Assembly (NCBI GenBank): GCA_017994815.1
Contig: JAGOJY010000024.1
Span: 1-63,030, forward strand
Direction: 5' to 3'
Length of the DNA stretch: 63,030 nucleotides
From: Acidobacteriota bacterium
GTDB taxonomy: Bacteria; Acidobacteriota; Polarisedimenticolia; J045
This document shows, piece by piece, positions 22,424 through 31,141 of this stretch. The translations under genes and the position numbers were made by a program. Numbering within the stretch: position 1 is the first letter of the stretch; each line of letters starts with the position of its first letter. The notes below the pieces were generated by a model. The model was given only the letters and a program-made list of their open reading frames with translations. It made no database searches and was not told the origin of the DNA.

Positions 22424-23185
22424 ATGCTGCTCGTCGTGGACATCGGCAACACCAACATCGCCGCCGGTCTGTACGAGGGCGAGCGGCTCGTCGATTCCTG
22501 GCGCCTGTCGTCGCGCCGCGACACGACCGCCGACGAGTCGGTCGTCATCCTGCGCTCGCTGCTCGGCGACGCGGCCGGGCGGGTGCGCGGCGGGATCGTC
22601 GGCTCCGTGGTCCCGCAGCTGACGCGCCAGATCCTCGACGCGGTGCAGCGGGTGGCGGGGATCGCCGCGCTGGAGGTCGCCCCGGGGATCCGCACCGGCC
22701 TGAAGATCCGCACCGACATCCCGCAGGAGGTCGGCGCCGATCGGATCGTGAACGCCGTCGCCGCGCACCACCGCCACGGCGGTCCGGCGGTCGTGGTCGA
22801 TCTCGGCACCGCCACGACCCTCGACGTCGTCACGGCCGACTGCGATTACCTCGGCGGGATCATCTGCCCCGGCCCCCAGCTCGGCGCCGAGGCGCTCGCG
22901 CTGCGCACGGCGCGGCTGCCGCGCGTGGACCTGACGTTGCCGCCGCGGGTCATCGGGCGCAACACCATGGACTCGGTCCGCTCCGGGCTGATGTACGGTC
23001 ATGCCGCGATGGTCGACGGGCTCGTCGAACGGATCGAGAAGGAACTGGGCCAGCCGGCGAAGGTGATCCTCACCGGCGGACTCGCCGGGACGATCGCGCC
23101 GCAGCTGCGCCACGCGCACGCGATCGAGCCGGATCTCACGCTGGAGGGGCTGCGGCTGATCTACACGCGGAACGCGCCTCGATGA
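22424..23185 (+). CDS. coaX: Type III pantothenate kinase
   Basis: A 253-residue ASKHA-fold kinase that phosphorylates pantothenate, the first step of coenzyme A synthesis. The phosphate 1 motif DIGNTN is at residues 6-11, phosphate 2 is DLGTATTLDVV, and GRNTMDSVRSGLMYG and LTGGLAGTIA match CoaX. Type III enzymes are not feedback-inhibited by CoA. The stop overlaps the phosphatase start as ATGA. The region before it (22318-22423) has a TAGAAT box at 22397-22402 but no matching -35. Confidence 0.94.
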   Translation: MLLVVDIGNTNIAAGLYEGERLVDSWRLSSRRDTTADESVVILRSLLGDAAGRVRGGIVGSVVPQLTRQILDAVQRVAGIAALEVAPGIRTGLKIRTDIPQEVGADRIVNAVAAHHRHGGPAVVVDLGTATTLDVVTADCDYLGGIICPGPQLGAEALALRTARLPRVDLTLPPRVIGRNTMDSVRSGLMYGHAAMVDGLVERIEKELGQPAKVILTGGLAGTIAPQLRHAHAIEPDLTLEGLRLIYTRNAPR

Positions 23186-23628
23186 ACATCCTGTTCGTGT
23201 GCACCGCCAACATCTGTCGCTCGCCGGTGGCCGAGCACTACCTGCGGCACCTCGTGACGAAGCTCGGCCCCGGCCCCGTGACCGTGCTCTCGGCCGGCAC
23301 CGCGGCGATCGCCGGCGCCTCGGCCGACCCGATCGCGGCGCGGCTCGCGGCCGAGCGCGGCTGCGACCTCTCCACGCACCGCAGCCGGCCGCTCGACCGC
23401 GAGCTGCTCGCCGCGGCGGATGAAATCGTCGTGATGGAGCGCCGCCACCGCGCGTGGATCCACGAGAACGAGCCGTCCGTGCTGGACAAGGTGTCCCTGC
23501 TGTGCGAGTCGGACGGCCGCGACCTCGCCGACCCGACCGGTGGCGCTTTGGCCCGCTACCGCGCCGTGTTCGAGCAGCTGTTCGCCGCGGTCGAAAAACG
23601 GGCGTTCTCGATCAGGTATCCCCGCTGA
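23182..23628 (+). CDS. Low-molecular-weight protein-tyrosine phosphatase
   Basis: A 148-residue phosphatase. The catalytic P-loop is CTANICRS (Cys7-x5-Arg13) at the N-terminus, and the acid is expected in the late D-P motif, here DPTGG, where most family members have DPY or DPF. Members act on tyrosine kinases of polysaccharide export or on arginine phosphate. No kinase gene is nearby. Start overlaps the coaX stop by 4 nt, so it is probably made from the same message. Confidence 0.9.
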   Translation: MNILFVCTANICRSPVAEHYLRHLVTKLGPGPVTVLSAGTAAIAGASADPIAARLAAERGCDLSTHRSRPLDRELLAAADEIVVMERRHRAWIHENEPSVLDKVSLLCESDGRDLADPTGGALARYRAVFEQLFAAVEKRAFSIRYPR

Positions 23629-23641
23629 CGGTCGGTCGCCG

Positions 23642-24358
23642 ATGACGACGCCGCTCGACGAACAGCGCCGCTACGTCGAAGCGATCGAGGGTCTTTTGGG
23701 CCGACTGCGGGACCGGCCGCTCGTCCTGTCGCCGGACGACCTGGAGCACGCACTGCGCTGGCAGCGCGAGGGCATCCCGCTGCCGCTGGTCCTGCGCGCG
23801 ATCACCGAGGTGTTCGAGAAGGCCGCGCAGCGGCGTCCGCGGCGCCGCCCGTCCTCGCTGCGCTACTGCGCCCACGGCGTGCAGGAGGCCTGGGAACTGT
23901 TCCGCGAGATCCAGGCCGGCGGCCGCGGCGGGCACGCCGCGCTGCAGGACACCTCGGCGCTGTTCGAAGACGCCGCGCGGATGCTCGAGCGCTCGCGGGC
24001 GCCGGGTCCCGCGCGCGAGCGCGCGCTCGGCGCGCTGCGCGAACTCGCCGCGGGAACCGCGGCGCTCGCCGACGTCGACCCGGTCGGCCGGATCGAGCGC
24101 GAGCTCCTCGCGGAGTGCGAGCTCTCGCTCGCGGCCGAGGAGCGCGACGAGATGGCCGCGGTCGTCGCGCGGCAGGTGGCGCCGTACGAGGCCACGATGG
24201 CCGCCGCGATGCGCGAGCGCGCGGCGCGCGCGCTGGCCGCGCGCTGGCTGCGCCTGCGCTTCGCGCTGCCCGACCTGTCGCTCCTGCCGCCGCTCCCGGT
24301 TGCGGCGCCGGGACGACCGCCGCCGTCCGCCAAGCCCGTCGAACCGCGCAGGCCGTAG
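23642..24358 (+). CDS. Conserved hypothetical helical protein
   Basis: A 238-residue protein that I do not recognise. It is rich in Ala, Arg and Glu and should be mainly helical. The most family-like piece is LEHALRWQREGIPLPLVLRAITEVFEK near residue 35, followed by a basic RRPRRRPSSLRYC segment; the end is Pro-rich. No signal peptide, membrane segment or catalytic motif is visible. It begins 13 nt after the phosphatase stop and ends 10 nt before comEC, so it belongs to the same unit. The short ORF spacing and codon use match neighbours, which supports a real gene. Confidence 0.7.
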   Translation: MTTPLDEQRRYVEAIEGLLGRLRDRPLVLSPDDLEHALRWQREGIPLPLVLRAITEVFEKAAQRRPRRRPSSLRYCAHGVQEAWELFREIQAGGRGGHAALQDTSALFEDAARMLERSRAPGPARERALGALRELAAGTAALADVDPVGRIERELLAECELSLAAEERDEMAAVVARQVAPYEATMAAAMRERAARALAARWLRLRFALPDLSLLPPLPVAAPGRPPPSAKPVEPRRP

Positions 24359-24368
24359 CCTCGCCCGC

Positions 24369-26570
24369 ATGACCGGGGCGACGGTGCGCCTGTTGGCGTC
24401 CGGCGCGGCCGCGTGGGCGGCGAGCGTGGCCGGCTCGTTCGCGCCCGGCAGCGCGTCACCGCTCGCGCTCGCCGCGGGCTTGGCGGCGGCCGCGGCCTGC
24501 CGCGCGCGGGCCCGCGTGCCGTGGGCGCTGGCCGCGCTCGCGCTCGCCTTCGCCGCGCTCGGCGCGGCGCGGGCGCGGGCGGCGGCGCAATCCGTGGACG
24601 TCGTTCGCGGCCGCCTGGCCGAGATCGGTGCGGCGCGCGACGGCAGCGTCCTGCGCATCGCCTCGGCGCGCGGTGCGCGCGCGGTGTTCACGCCGCGGAC
24701 CGGCGTCGGCTGGCTCGACAGCTACGCGCCCGGCGTCGAGCCGGGTGCGCTGGTCCGCGCCGCGGTCGCGCCGACAGCCTCCGGCGGCCTGTGCGTCGCC
24801 TCGGCGTCGAGCATCGAGCTGGAGCGGCCGGCGGGCGTGGTCCGCCGGGCGCTCGCCGCGCCGGCACGCCTGCGCGCGCGCTTCGCCAGCCGCGCGCAGC
24901 ATCGGCTGTGGCGCGGCCCGGAAGACCAGCCGGGCGCGCTGCTGCTGGCGATGGTCGCGGGGAGCGACGACGGGCTCGACGAGCGCAGCTGGCGCGAACT
25001 GCGGGCCTCGGGGCTGGCGCACCAGGCGGTGGTCTCGGGGCTGCAGGTCGGGCTGATGGTCCTCGTCGCGGCGTGGGCCGCGGCCCCGCTGGGCGGCGCG
25101 CACCACCCGTGGCGGCGCTGGGGCGCGCTCGGCGCCGCCGCGGCCGCGCTGGTCCTGCTGCCGGCGGACCCGCCCGTGCGCCGCGCCGGGCTGGCGGTGC
25201 TCGCCGCGCGCGCGGGGCGCCTCGCCGGGCGCGACGCCGCGCCGCCCGCCGCGCTCGGCCTCGCGGTCGGCCTGGTGCTGGCCGCGGACCCCGCCGTGGC
25301 GGTGTCGCGCTCGTTCGCGTTGACGGTCGCCGCGAGCGCCGCGATCGTCGTCGCGGCCCAGCGCGGCCGGCGCGCGGCGCCGTGGGTGTTCCTCGGCCCG
25401 TGGCTGGCGACCTGGCCGCTGCTCGTGGCGATGACGGGCCGCGCGAGCCCGTGGTCGCCGCTGGCGAACCTCGCCGGGCTCCCCGCCGCGCTCCCCGCGC
25501 TGGTCGCGGGTTGGATCGCGGTGCTCGCGCCCTCGGTCGAGCACGGCCCGGGCGCGTGGGCGCTGGCGGCGGGGCGCTTCGCGGCCGGCTGGTTCCTCGT
25601 CGTCGCGCGCGAGATCGCGCTGTGGCCCGGCTCGGGCCAGGTCGCCGCGCCCGCCGGCGCCCTGTGGGGCGCCGCGCTGCTGGCGCTGCTCGCGCGCGTC
25701 CTCGCCGCGCCGCGCCGCGCCGCGACCGTCGTCGCGCTGGCCGCGCTGTGGGCCTGGCCGCTGCGGCCCGCGGGGCCGCCGTGGTGCGCGGTGCCACGCG
25801 TCGATGTCGTCGACGTGGGGCAGGGGCAGGCGGTGCTGTTGCGCGCGGCGGGAAGCGCGGTGCTGCTCGACGCGGCCGACGACCGCGCGCGCGACGGGAC
25901 GCGGGCGCTGGTGCACTACCTGCGGCAGCGCCGCATCGCGCGGCTGGACGCGCTGGTCCTGACGCAGGCCGACCGCGACCACGCCGGCGGCGCGCTGGAA
26001 CTGCTCGCGGCCGCGCCGCCGCGGCGGCTGTTCGTGCCCGAGCCGCTGCTCGACGTCCCCGAGCTGCACGGGCTTTTGGCCGAGGCCGCGCAGCGCGGCA
26101 TCCCCGTCGCCGGCCTGTCCGGGGGCGATCGCGTGCGCGCCGGGCCGCTGACGCTGGCGGTGCTGCACCCCGCACCCGGCGAACTCCGCGCGGACAACGA
26201 GCGCTCGCTGGTCGTGCACGTCCGCGGCTGGTCCTGCGCCGCGCTCGTCGCGGGCGACGCCGGCACGGCGACCGAGGCCGAGTTGGCGGCCGCGGGGCTC
26301 GACCTGGCCGCGGACCTGCTCGTCGCGGGGCACCACGGCTCGCGCGGCTCGACGGGCGCCGAGTGGCTCCGCGCCGTGCGGCCGGCGTGGGTCGCGCTGT
26401 CGGCCGGCCGCGACAACCGCTTCGGCCACCCGCACCGCGAGACGCTCGCGCGCCTGCGCGCGGCGCGCATCGCGCGGCTCACGACCGCGCGCTCGGGCAC
26501 GATCGTCGTCGCCTGGACCGCGCGCGGCCCGCGCGTGGCCACGGGTCAGAGCGTCTGGAAGATCGGGTAG
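24369..26570 (+). CDS. comEC: ComEC/Rec2-family DNA internalisation protein
   Basis: A 733-residue multi-pass membrane protein. After an N-terminal membrane pair and a soluble OB-like part (about 75-160), the competence core (SWRELRASGLAHQAVVSGLQVGLM, about 210-240) and many membrane helices follow. The C-terminal metallo-beta-lactamase-like domain starts at about 475 (DVVDVGQGQAVLLR) and has QADRDHAGG, AGDAG and GHHGSRGS. Two usual metal-site residues differ: the Asp of GQGD is Gln, and the first His of HxDxDH is Gln. The channel would bring single-stranded DNA into the cell. ATG 24369 gives a proper N-terminus. The last 25 bp overlap the convergent M50 gene. Confidence 0.87.
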   Translation: MTGATVRLLASGAAAWAASVAGSFAPGSASPLALAAGLAAAAACRARARVPWALAALALAFAALGAARARAAAQSVDVVRGRLAEIGAARDGSVLRIASARGARAVFTPRTGVGWLDSYAPGVEPGALVRAAVAPTASGGLCVASASSIELERPAGVVRRALAAPARLRARFASRAQHRLWRGPEDQPGALLLAMVAGSDDGLDERSWRELRASGLAHQAVVSGLQVGLMVLVAAWAAAPLGGAHHPWRRWGALGAAAAALVLLPADPPVRRAGLAVLAARAGRLAGRDAAPPAALGLAVGLVLAADPAVAVSRSFALTVAASAAIVVAAQRGRRAAPWVFLGPWLATWPLLVAMTGRASPWSPLANLAGLPAALPALVAGWIAVLAPSVEHGPGAWALAAGRFAAGWFLVVAREIALWPGSGQVAAPAGALWGAALLALLARVLAAPRRAATVVALAALWAWPLRPAGPPWCAVPRVDVVDVGQGQAVLLRAAGSAVLLDAADDRARDGTRALVHYLRQRRIARLDALVLTQADRDHAGGALELLAAAPPRRLFVPEPLLDVPELHGLLAEAAQRGIPVAGLSGGDRVRAGPLTLAVLHPAPGELRADNERSLVVHVRGWSCAALVAGDAGTATEAELAAAGLDLAADLLVAGHHGSRGSTGAEWLRAVRPAWVALSAGRDNRFGHPHRETLARLRAARIARLTTARSGTIVVAWTARGPRVATGQSVWKIG

Positions 26571-27433
26571 GGCATGAAGCAGAGCAGCAGCACGAGGAGC
26601 GCGACGATCGCGAGCGCCCAGCGCGCGGCGCCGAGGTGTTCGCCCGGCTCGGGCACGTACGGGTGGCGCCGGCCGAACACGAGCACGACGACCGCCCACG
26701 CCGTCCACACCGAGACCTGGTGCTGCAGGATCCAGCTGAAGACGACCAACGTGACGAGGAACGCGGCCGAGGTCAGCGAGATCACCTTGTGCCAGCGCGG
26801 CGCGAGCGCGTAGGCGATGTGCCCGCCGTCGAACTGCCCGGCCGGGATGAGGTTCATCGCGGTCGCGAGCATGCCGACCCACGCCGCCTGGAACAGCGGG
26901 CCGGCGACGAAGTCCTCGCCGTACACGGCCGCGTCGCGGATCCAGGCGAAGACCGCGCGCGACATCAGCGAGTCGCCGAAGATCAGCCCGCCCAGGAGGT
27001 CCTCCGGCTGGGCCGGCCGGGCCTCGAACGCGGAGAGCAGCAGCACCGGGACGACCAGCGCGAACCCGGCGAGCGGGCCGGCGATGCCGATGTCGAACAG
27101 TGCGCGCCGGCTCGGGATGCGCGAGCGGATGCGGATCACGGCCCCGAACGTCCCGATGAAGAACTGCGGCGGCGCGGGGATGAAGTGCGGCAGCGTCGAG
27201 TCCACGCCGTGGACGCGGCAGGCCACGTAGTGCCCCATCTCGTGGGCCAGGAAGAACGCCATCAGGCACAGCGCGTAGCGCGGCCCGCCGGCGAGGGTCG
27301 TGGTGACGACGGTGATCGCCGCCAGCACGAACGGGAGCGCGGCGCGCCAGCCCGCGCGCGCCGGCCCCGGCGCGGGGCCCGGCCCAGGTACGGGAGGCAC
27401 CGCGGGCCAGTTCCCGCCTTCGGGGGTGCTCAC
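26546..27433 (-). CDS. Site-2 protease family (M50) membrane metalloprotease
   Basis: A 295-residue integral membrane protease. The zinc motif is HEMGH (His64, Glu65, His68) inside a membrane helix, and the third ligand is Asp202 in NLIPAGQFDGGH. FIGTFGAVIRIRS resembles the EGY1/sll0528 branch, which lacks a PDZ domain. About six membrane segments are seen; the N-terminus is Pro-rich and cytoplasmic. Substrates in this branch are mostly unknown. It starts with GTG, 34 bp after the HU stop, so it is probably co-transcribed with the HU gene. Confidence 0.88.
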   Translation of the reverse strand: MSTPEGGNWPAVPPVPGPGPAPGPARAGWRAALPFVLAAITVVTTTLAGGPRYALCLMAFFLAHEMGHYVACRVHGVDSTLPHFIPAPPQFFIGTFGAVIRIRSRIPSRRALFDIGIAGPLAGFALVVPVLLLSAFEARPAQPEDLLGGLIFGDSLMSRAVFAWIRDAAVYGEDFVAGPLFQAAWVGMLATAMNLIPAGQFDGGHIAYALAPRWHKVISLTSAAFLVTLVVFSWILQHQVSVWTAWAVVVLVFGRRHPYVPEPGEHLGAARWALAIVALLVLLLCFMPYPIFQTL

Positions 27434-27467
27434 GATCGCGGCAACGGCGGAGTAGCGGGGCCCGGGA

Positions 27468-27800
27468 TCATGTCCGCTGCGGGTCGAGATCGCGCAGGTC
27501 CTTGCCCGGCTTGAAGCGGACGGTCCGGCCCGGCGGGATCTTCACCTCGCGCCCGGTGCGCGGGTTGCGGCCGACGCCGCGCTTGCGCGGCTTGACCTGG
27601 AACACGCCGAACCCGCGGAACTCGATCCTCTCGCCGCGGACCATCGCCTGCTTGAGCGCCTCGAAGAGCGACTCGACGGCCTCGACGACGAGCGCCTGGG
27701 GGAGCCGGGGGGCTTCTTCGGCGAACTCGCCGCGCACCTGGCGGCCGTAGTGGTCCTGGAGCTTCTGGTGGACGCGGTTGATGATGTCCGCCTTGACCAT
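27468..27800 (-). CDS. HU/IHF-family DNA-bending protein
   Basis: A 110-residue histone-like protein. RIEFRGFGVFQVKPRKRGVGRN, PRTG and the FKPGKDLRD end are typical of the DNA-clasping arms and last helix. The first helix pair carries about 14 extra residues (HYGRQVRGEFAEEAPRLP) compared with the usual 90-residue HU. The start is supported by GGAGG at about 5 nt and by a good promoter (27872-27900). It differs clearly from the second HU/IHF gene at 37937, so the cell may make heterodimers or use them separately. Confidence 0.92.
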   Translation of the reverse strand: MVKADIINRVHQKLQDHYGRQVRGEFAEEAPRLPQALVVEAVESLFEALKQAMVRGERIEFRGFGVFQVKPRKRGVGRNPRTGREVKIPPGRTVRFKPGKDLRDLDPQRT

Positions 27801-27871
27801 CCCCTTCCTCCGTGGCGCCGTGCCCGAACCGCCCCGGCGTGGCGCTTCCGGAGCGCCGCGCGAGTCCGCAA

Positions 27872-27900
27872 AGTGTAGGTGCGAAGGGGGAAGGGGTCAA
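27872..27900 (-). promoter_or_regulatory. Sigma70-type promoter of the HU/M50 unit
   Basis: On the minus strand TTGACC (27895-27900) and TACACT (27872-27877) are separated by 17 bp. Transcription would begin about 65 bp before the HU start. Confidence 0.6.
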
Positions 27901-27964
27901 GGTAAGTCACGGAGGAGCGGAAGGTTAACGCGCCGCGGGGCACTCGGCGGTAATCTGTGTCGCC

Positions 27965-29317
27965 ATGGCCAGCACCCGGAACACCGACCTGCCGCGCGTC
28001 GCGATCGTCGGCCGGCCGAACGTCGGGAAATCGAGCCTCTTCAACCGGCTGCTCGGCCGGCGCGAGGCGATCGTGCTCGACCGGCCCGGCGTGACGCGCG
28101 ACCGGATCGAGCGCCCGTGCCAGCTCGACGGCGGCTGGGTCCTGCTCCAGGACACCGGCGGCATCGTGCCGGGGGCCGAGGAGGACCTGCTGCGGCAGGT
28201 CAGCCAGCAGGCCGTCGCCGCGGTCGAGCAGGCCGACCTGCTGCTCCTGCTCGTCGACGGCCGCGCCGGGATCACGCCGCTCGACCTCGAAATCGCGCGC
28301 CGGCTGCGGTCGGCGACCGCGCCGGTGCTGCTGGTCGTCAACAAGATCGACACCGCCGCGCACGAGGCGCTCTTGGGCGAGGCGTGGCAGCTCGGCCTCG
28401 GCGAGCCGCTGCCGATCTCCGCGGAAGCGGGACTCGGCATCGTCGAGCTGGTCGAGCGGATCCGGGAACTGCTCGGACCGGCGGCCGAGGCGCCGGACGC
28501 GCCCGACGGCCTGCCGGACCCCGCGCAGGAGTTGTCGGTCGCGATCGTCGGGCGGCCCAACGTCGGCAAGTCCTCGCTGGTCAACCGGCTGGCGGGCGAG
28601 GAGCGCGTCACGGTCAGCTCGGTCCCGGGGACCACGCGCGACGCGGTGGACGTGATCCTCGTCCGGGAGGGCCAGCGCGTGCGCCTCGTCGACACGGCCG
28701 GGCTGCGCAAGCGCGCGCGTGTCGAGGCCAAGGACGAGGCGGTCGGGATCATCATGACCCGGCGGCGCCTCGAGCGGAGCCACGTCGCCGTGCTCGTGAT
28801 CGACGCGACCGCGGGGCTGACCAGCGGCGACGTCGGGATCGCGGGCGAGATCCTGCGCCTGGCCCGGCCGATGGTGCTGGCGATCAACAAGTGGGACCTG
28901 GTCGAGGACCCCGAGACGCGGGCGCGCGAGTTCGACCGGCTCGTCGAGCGGCGCCTGGCATTCCTGGCCGACGTGCCGAAGGTGACGGTCTCGGCCGTCA
29001 CCGGCCAGCGTGCATTCCGCCTGCTCGACGCCTGCCGCGGGCTGGCCACGAACGCGATGCGCCGGATCTCCACGGCCGAGCTGAACCGGTTCCTCGGCGG
29101 CACGCTGGCCGAGCGGATCGCCGGGGCCGGCTCGGCCCCGAAGATGCTCTACATGACCCAGACGGGCGTGATGCCCCCGCGGTTCCTGGTCTTCTGCCGC
29201 GATCCCGAGGCCGTCCCGGCGTCGCTGCGGCGGCACCTCGAGGCGCGGCTCAAGGAAGCGTTCGGCCTCGGCCCGATCCCGGTGCGGATCGACTTCAGGA
29301 CCTCTCCCCGCCGGTGA
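27965..29317 (+). CDS. der: Ribosome biogenesis GTPase Der (EngA)
   Basis: A 450-residue double GTPase needed for 50S subunit assembly. Both G domains are complete: G1 GRPNVGKSSLFNRL (16-29) with DTGGI and NKID, and the second GRPNVGKSS (from about 195) with DTAGLRKRARV and NKWD. The KH-like C-terminal domain ends with PKMLYMTQTGVMPPRFLVFC and IRIDFRTSPRR-type wording. Der is the only bacterial protein with two tandem Era-like GTPase domains, so the call is firm. It is divergent from the HU gene. Confidence 0.97.
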   Translation: MASTRNTDLPRVAIVGRPNVGKSSLFNRLLGRREAIVLDRPGVTRDRIERPCQLDGGWVLLQDTGGIVPGAEEDLLRQVSQQAVAAVEQADLLLLLVDGRAGITPLDLEIARRLRSATAPVLLVVNKIDTAAHEALLGEAWQLGLGEPLPISAEAGLGIVELVERIRELLGPAAEAPDAPDGLPDPAQELSVAIVGRPNVGKSSLVNRLAGEERVTVSSVPGTTRDAVDVILVREGQRVRLVDTAGLRKRARVEAKDEAVGIIMTRRRLERSHVAVLVIDATAGLTSGDVGIAGEILRLARPMVLAINKWDLVEDPETRAREFDRLVERRLAFLADVPKVTVSAVTGQRAFRLLDACRGLATNAMRRISTAELNRFLGGTLAERIAGAGSAPKMLYMTQTGVMPPRFLVFCRDPEAVPASLRRHLEARLKEAFGLGPIPVRIDFRTSPRR

Positions 29318-29349
29318 ACACCCCCCGGATCTGCAACGCCGCGAAGCTT

Positions 29350-29379
29350 TTGACTTTGTTTTCCTCCGAGCCCTATGTT
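29350..29379 (+). promoter_or_regulatory. Sigma70-type promoter of the MglA-like gene cluster
   Basis: TTGACT (29350-29355) and TATGTT (29374-29379) are 18 bp apart in a short AT-rich stretch. The start site would be about 60 bp before the MglA-like ATG. Confidence 0.6.
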
Positions 29380-29444
29380 TGCCCCGCGGTCGCGGCCCCG
29401 CGTCCGGGGTCGTCGGGCCGCCGAGTGACAGGGGAGACGCGCCG

Positions 29445-30644
29445 ATGGTCGTTTTCAACTACTCGACCCGCGAGCTGACGACCAAGATCGTGTACTACGG
29501 TCCGGGGCTGTGCGGGAAGACCACCAACCTGCAGTTCATCTACGACCACATGCCGCAGGGCGTGCGCGGCAAGATGCTCTCGCTCGCGACGAAGAGCGAC
29601 CGCACCCTGTTCTTCGATTTCCTGCCGATCGACCTGGGCCAGATCCAGGGCATGAAGACGAAGGTGCAGCTCTACACCGTCCCGGGGCAGGTCTTCTACA
29701 ACGAGACGCGCCGGCTCGTGCTCAAGGGCGCCGACGGCGTCGTGTTCGTTGCCGACAGCCAGGAGAGCATGCTCGAGGCGAACTTCGACTCGTTCCGCAA
29801 CCTCGAGGAGAACCTCGCCGCGCACGGGCTCACGCTGGCCGACCTGCCGCACGTGCTGCAGTTCAACAAGCAGGACCTGCCGGCGGCGATGCCGGTCGAA
29901 GTGCTGAACGAGAAACTCAACCGCTACAACGCGCCGTTCTACGAGGCGATCGCCACGACCGGCGTCGGCGTGCAGGAGACGTTGCGGCACGTGACCAAGC
30001 TGGTGCTCTTGCGGCTGAACGAGAAATACGCGCCGCAGCAACGCCCGCCGGTGCTCAGCCCGCGCCCGGAAGCGGCGCCCGAGGCCGCGCACAGGCCGGC
30101 CCCGCCGCCCGCGCCGAGCCCCGCGCCGCCGCCGCGCCCGCCGTTCGAGATCGAGGCGCCGACGCTCGTCGGCTCGACCGCCGACGTGTTCCGCGCGGCC
30201 GCCGCACCGGCGCACGCGTCCGGCGCGGCGCCGCCGCCGCACCCCGCGGCGGTCCCGGAGTACGGCCGCGCCGGCGTGACCGACCCGGACCTGCTCGGCG
30301 TCGGCGCGCCGCGCGTCGAGCCGCTCGCGCCGCCGTTCGAGGACGAGGACGTGCTCGGGATCGTGCCCGCGCCCGCGCTCGCGGGCGGCGCGACGATCAA
30401 GATCGATCGCTCCGCGCTCGACCTCGCCCCGCCGCCGGCGGCCCGCCCCGCCGCGCGGCCCGTCGCGGCGACGGCCACCGCGGTCGAGGTCGCGCCGGAC
30501 GACCCGCTGTTCCGCGAGCAGGGGCTCGAGCCGACGCGGCTCGCGCCGGGCCAGCCGCAGGAGATCCTGGTGCCCTTGGAGATCGAAACGCCGTCCGGCC
30601 CGCTGTGCTGGCGGCTGACGATCCGCCTCGAGATCGCGCGGTGA
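29445..30644 (+). CDS. MglA-like small GTPase with long Pro/Ala-rich C-terminal extension
   Basis: A 399-residue protein. Residues 1 to about 195 match MglA, the small Ras-like GTPase that sets polarity in Myxococcus: P-loop GPGLCGKTTN (from residue 19), YTVPGQVFYNETRRLVLKGA as switch II, and the NKQD base motif. Normal MglA ends here; this protein adds about 200 residues, mostly Pro/Ala-rich, closing with a short ordered piece (LVPLEIETPSGPLCWRLTIR by eye). The partner GAP MglB is not encoded next to it. GGGGAG (29431-29436) precedes the ATG. Stop overlaps the next gene as GTGA. A polarity or motility role is inferred from the family only. Confidence 0.87.
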   Translation: MVVFNYSTRELTTKIVYYGPGLCGKTTNLQFIYDHMPQGVRGKMLSLATKSDRTLFFDFLPIDLGQIQGMKTKVQLYTVPGQVFYNETRRLVLKGADGVVFVADSQESMLEANFDSFRNLEENLAAHGLTLADLPHVLQFNKQDLPAAMPVEVLNEKLNRYNAPFYEAIATTGVGVQETLRHVTKLVLLRLNEKYAPQQRPPVLSPRPEAAPEAAHRPAPPPAPSPAPPPRPPFEIEAPTLVGSTADVFRAAAAPAHASGAAPPPHPAAVPEYGRAGVTDPDLLGVGAPRVEPLAPPFEDEDVLGIVPAPALAGGATIKIDRSALDLAPPPAARPAARPVAATATAVEVAPDDPLFREQGLEPTRLAPGQPQEILVPLEIETPSGPLCWRLTIRLEIAR

Positions 30645-31141
30645 CCCCCGGGCCCGACGCCGTCGTGCGCGCGCGGCGCTACGTGTCGGCGGCGGCCGGG
30701 ACCTACCCGCCGCCGCTCCCGCCGCGGCGGGAAGCGCCGCCGGCGCCGGACGATCCGGACGTGATCCTGACCCGCCCGCCGCGCGAGCCGGCGTGGGACG
30801 ACGGCCCGGCTCTCGACTGGACCGGCCCGATCGCGACGGCCGAGCACGGCGCGCGGCGACCGTTCGACCTCGTCGGCGTCGAACAGGATGCAAGGAAACC
30901 GCGCGCGGGTATGCTGGCCGGGACGGCGGGCGGAGCGCTCGTCGGCCTGGCGGCCAGCTGGCTCGTGCTGGCGCTCGTGCAGTCCGGCGACCTGTCGTTG
31001 CTGGCCCGCCCGGCGGAGCTATGGAGATCCACGTTCGACCGGCTGGCCAGCCCGGGACTGCTGCTCGTCATGGCCGGCGTGGCGCTCTTGGGCGCGGGGA
31101 TCGGCGGCCGGCTCGTCTCCGGCCGGCGGCGGCGCGACTGA
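30641..31141 (+). CDS. Hypothetical protein with two C-terminal membrane helices
   Basis: A 166-residue protein, not recognised. The first 85 residues are Pro-, Asp- and Arg-rich and probably disordered; hydrophobic segments at about 91-113 (LAGTAGGALVGLAASWLVLA) and 137-158 (GLLLVMAGVALLGAGIGG) should form a membrane hairpin, and the protein ends in a run of Arg. The GTG overlaps the stop of the MglA-like gene, and its own stop overlaps the start proposed for the HEAT-like gene, so it is probably made together with both. It may anchor the GTPase or its tail at the membrane, which is speculation. Confidence 0.65.
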   Translation: MTPGPDAVVRARRYVSAAAGTYPPPLPPRREAPPAPDDPDVILTRPPREPAWDDGPALDWTGPIATAEHGARRPFDLVGVEQDARKPRAGMLAGTAGGALVGLAASWLVLALVQSGDLSLLARPAELWRSTFDRLASPGLLLVMAGVALLGAGIGGRLVSGRRRRD

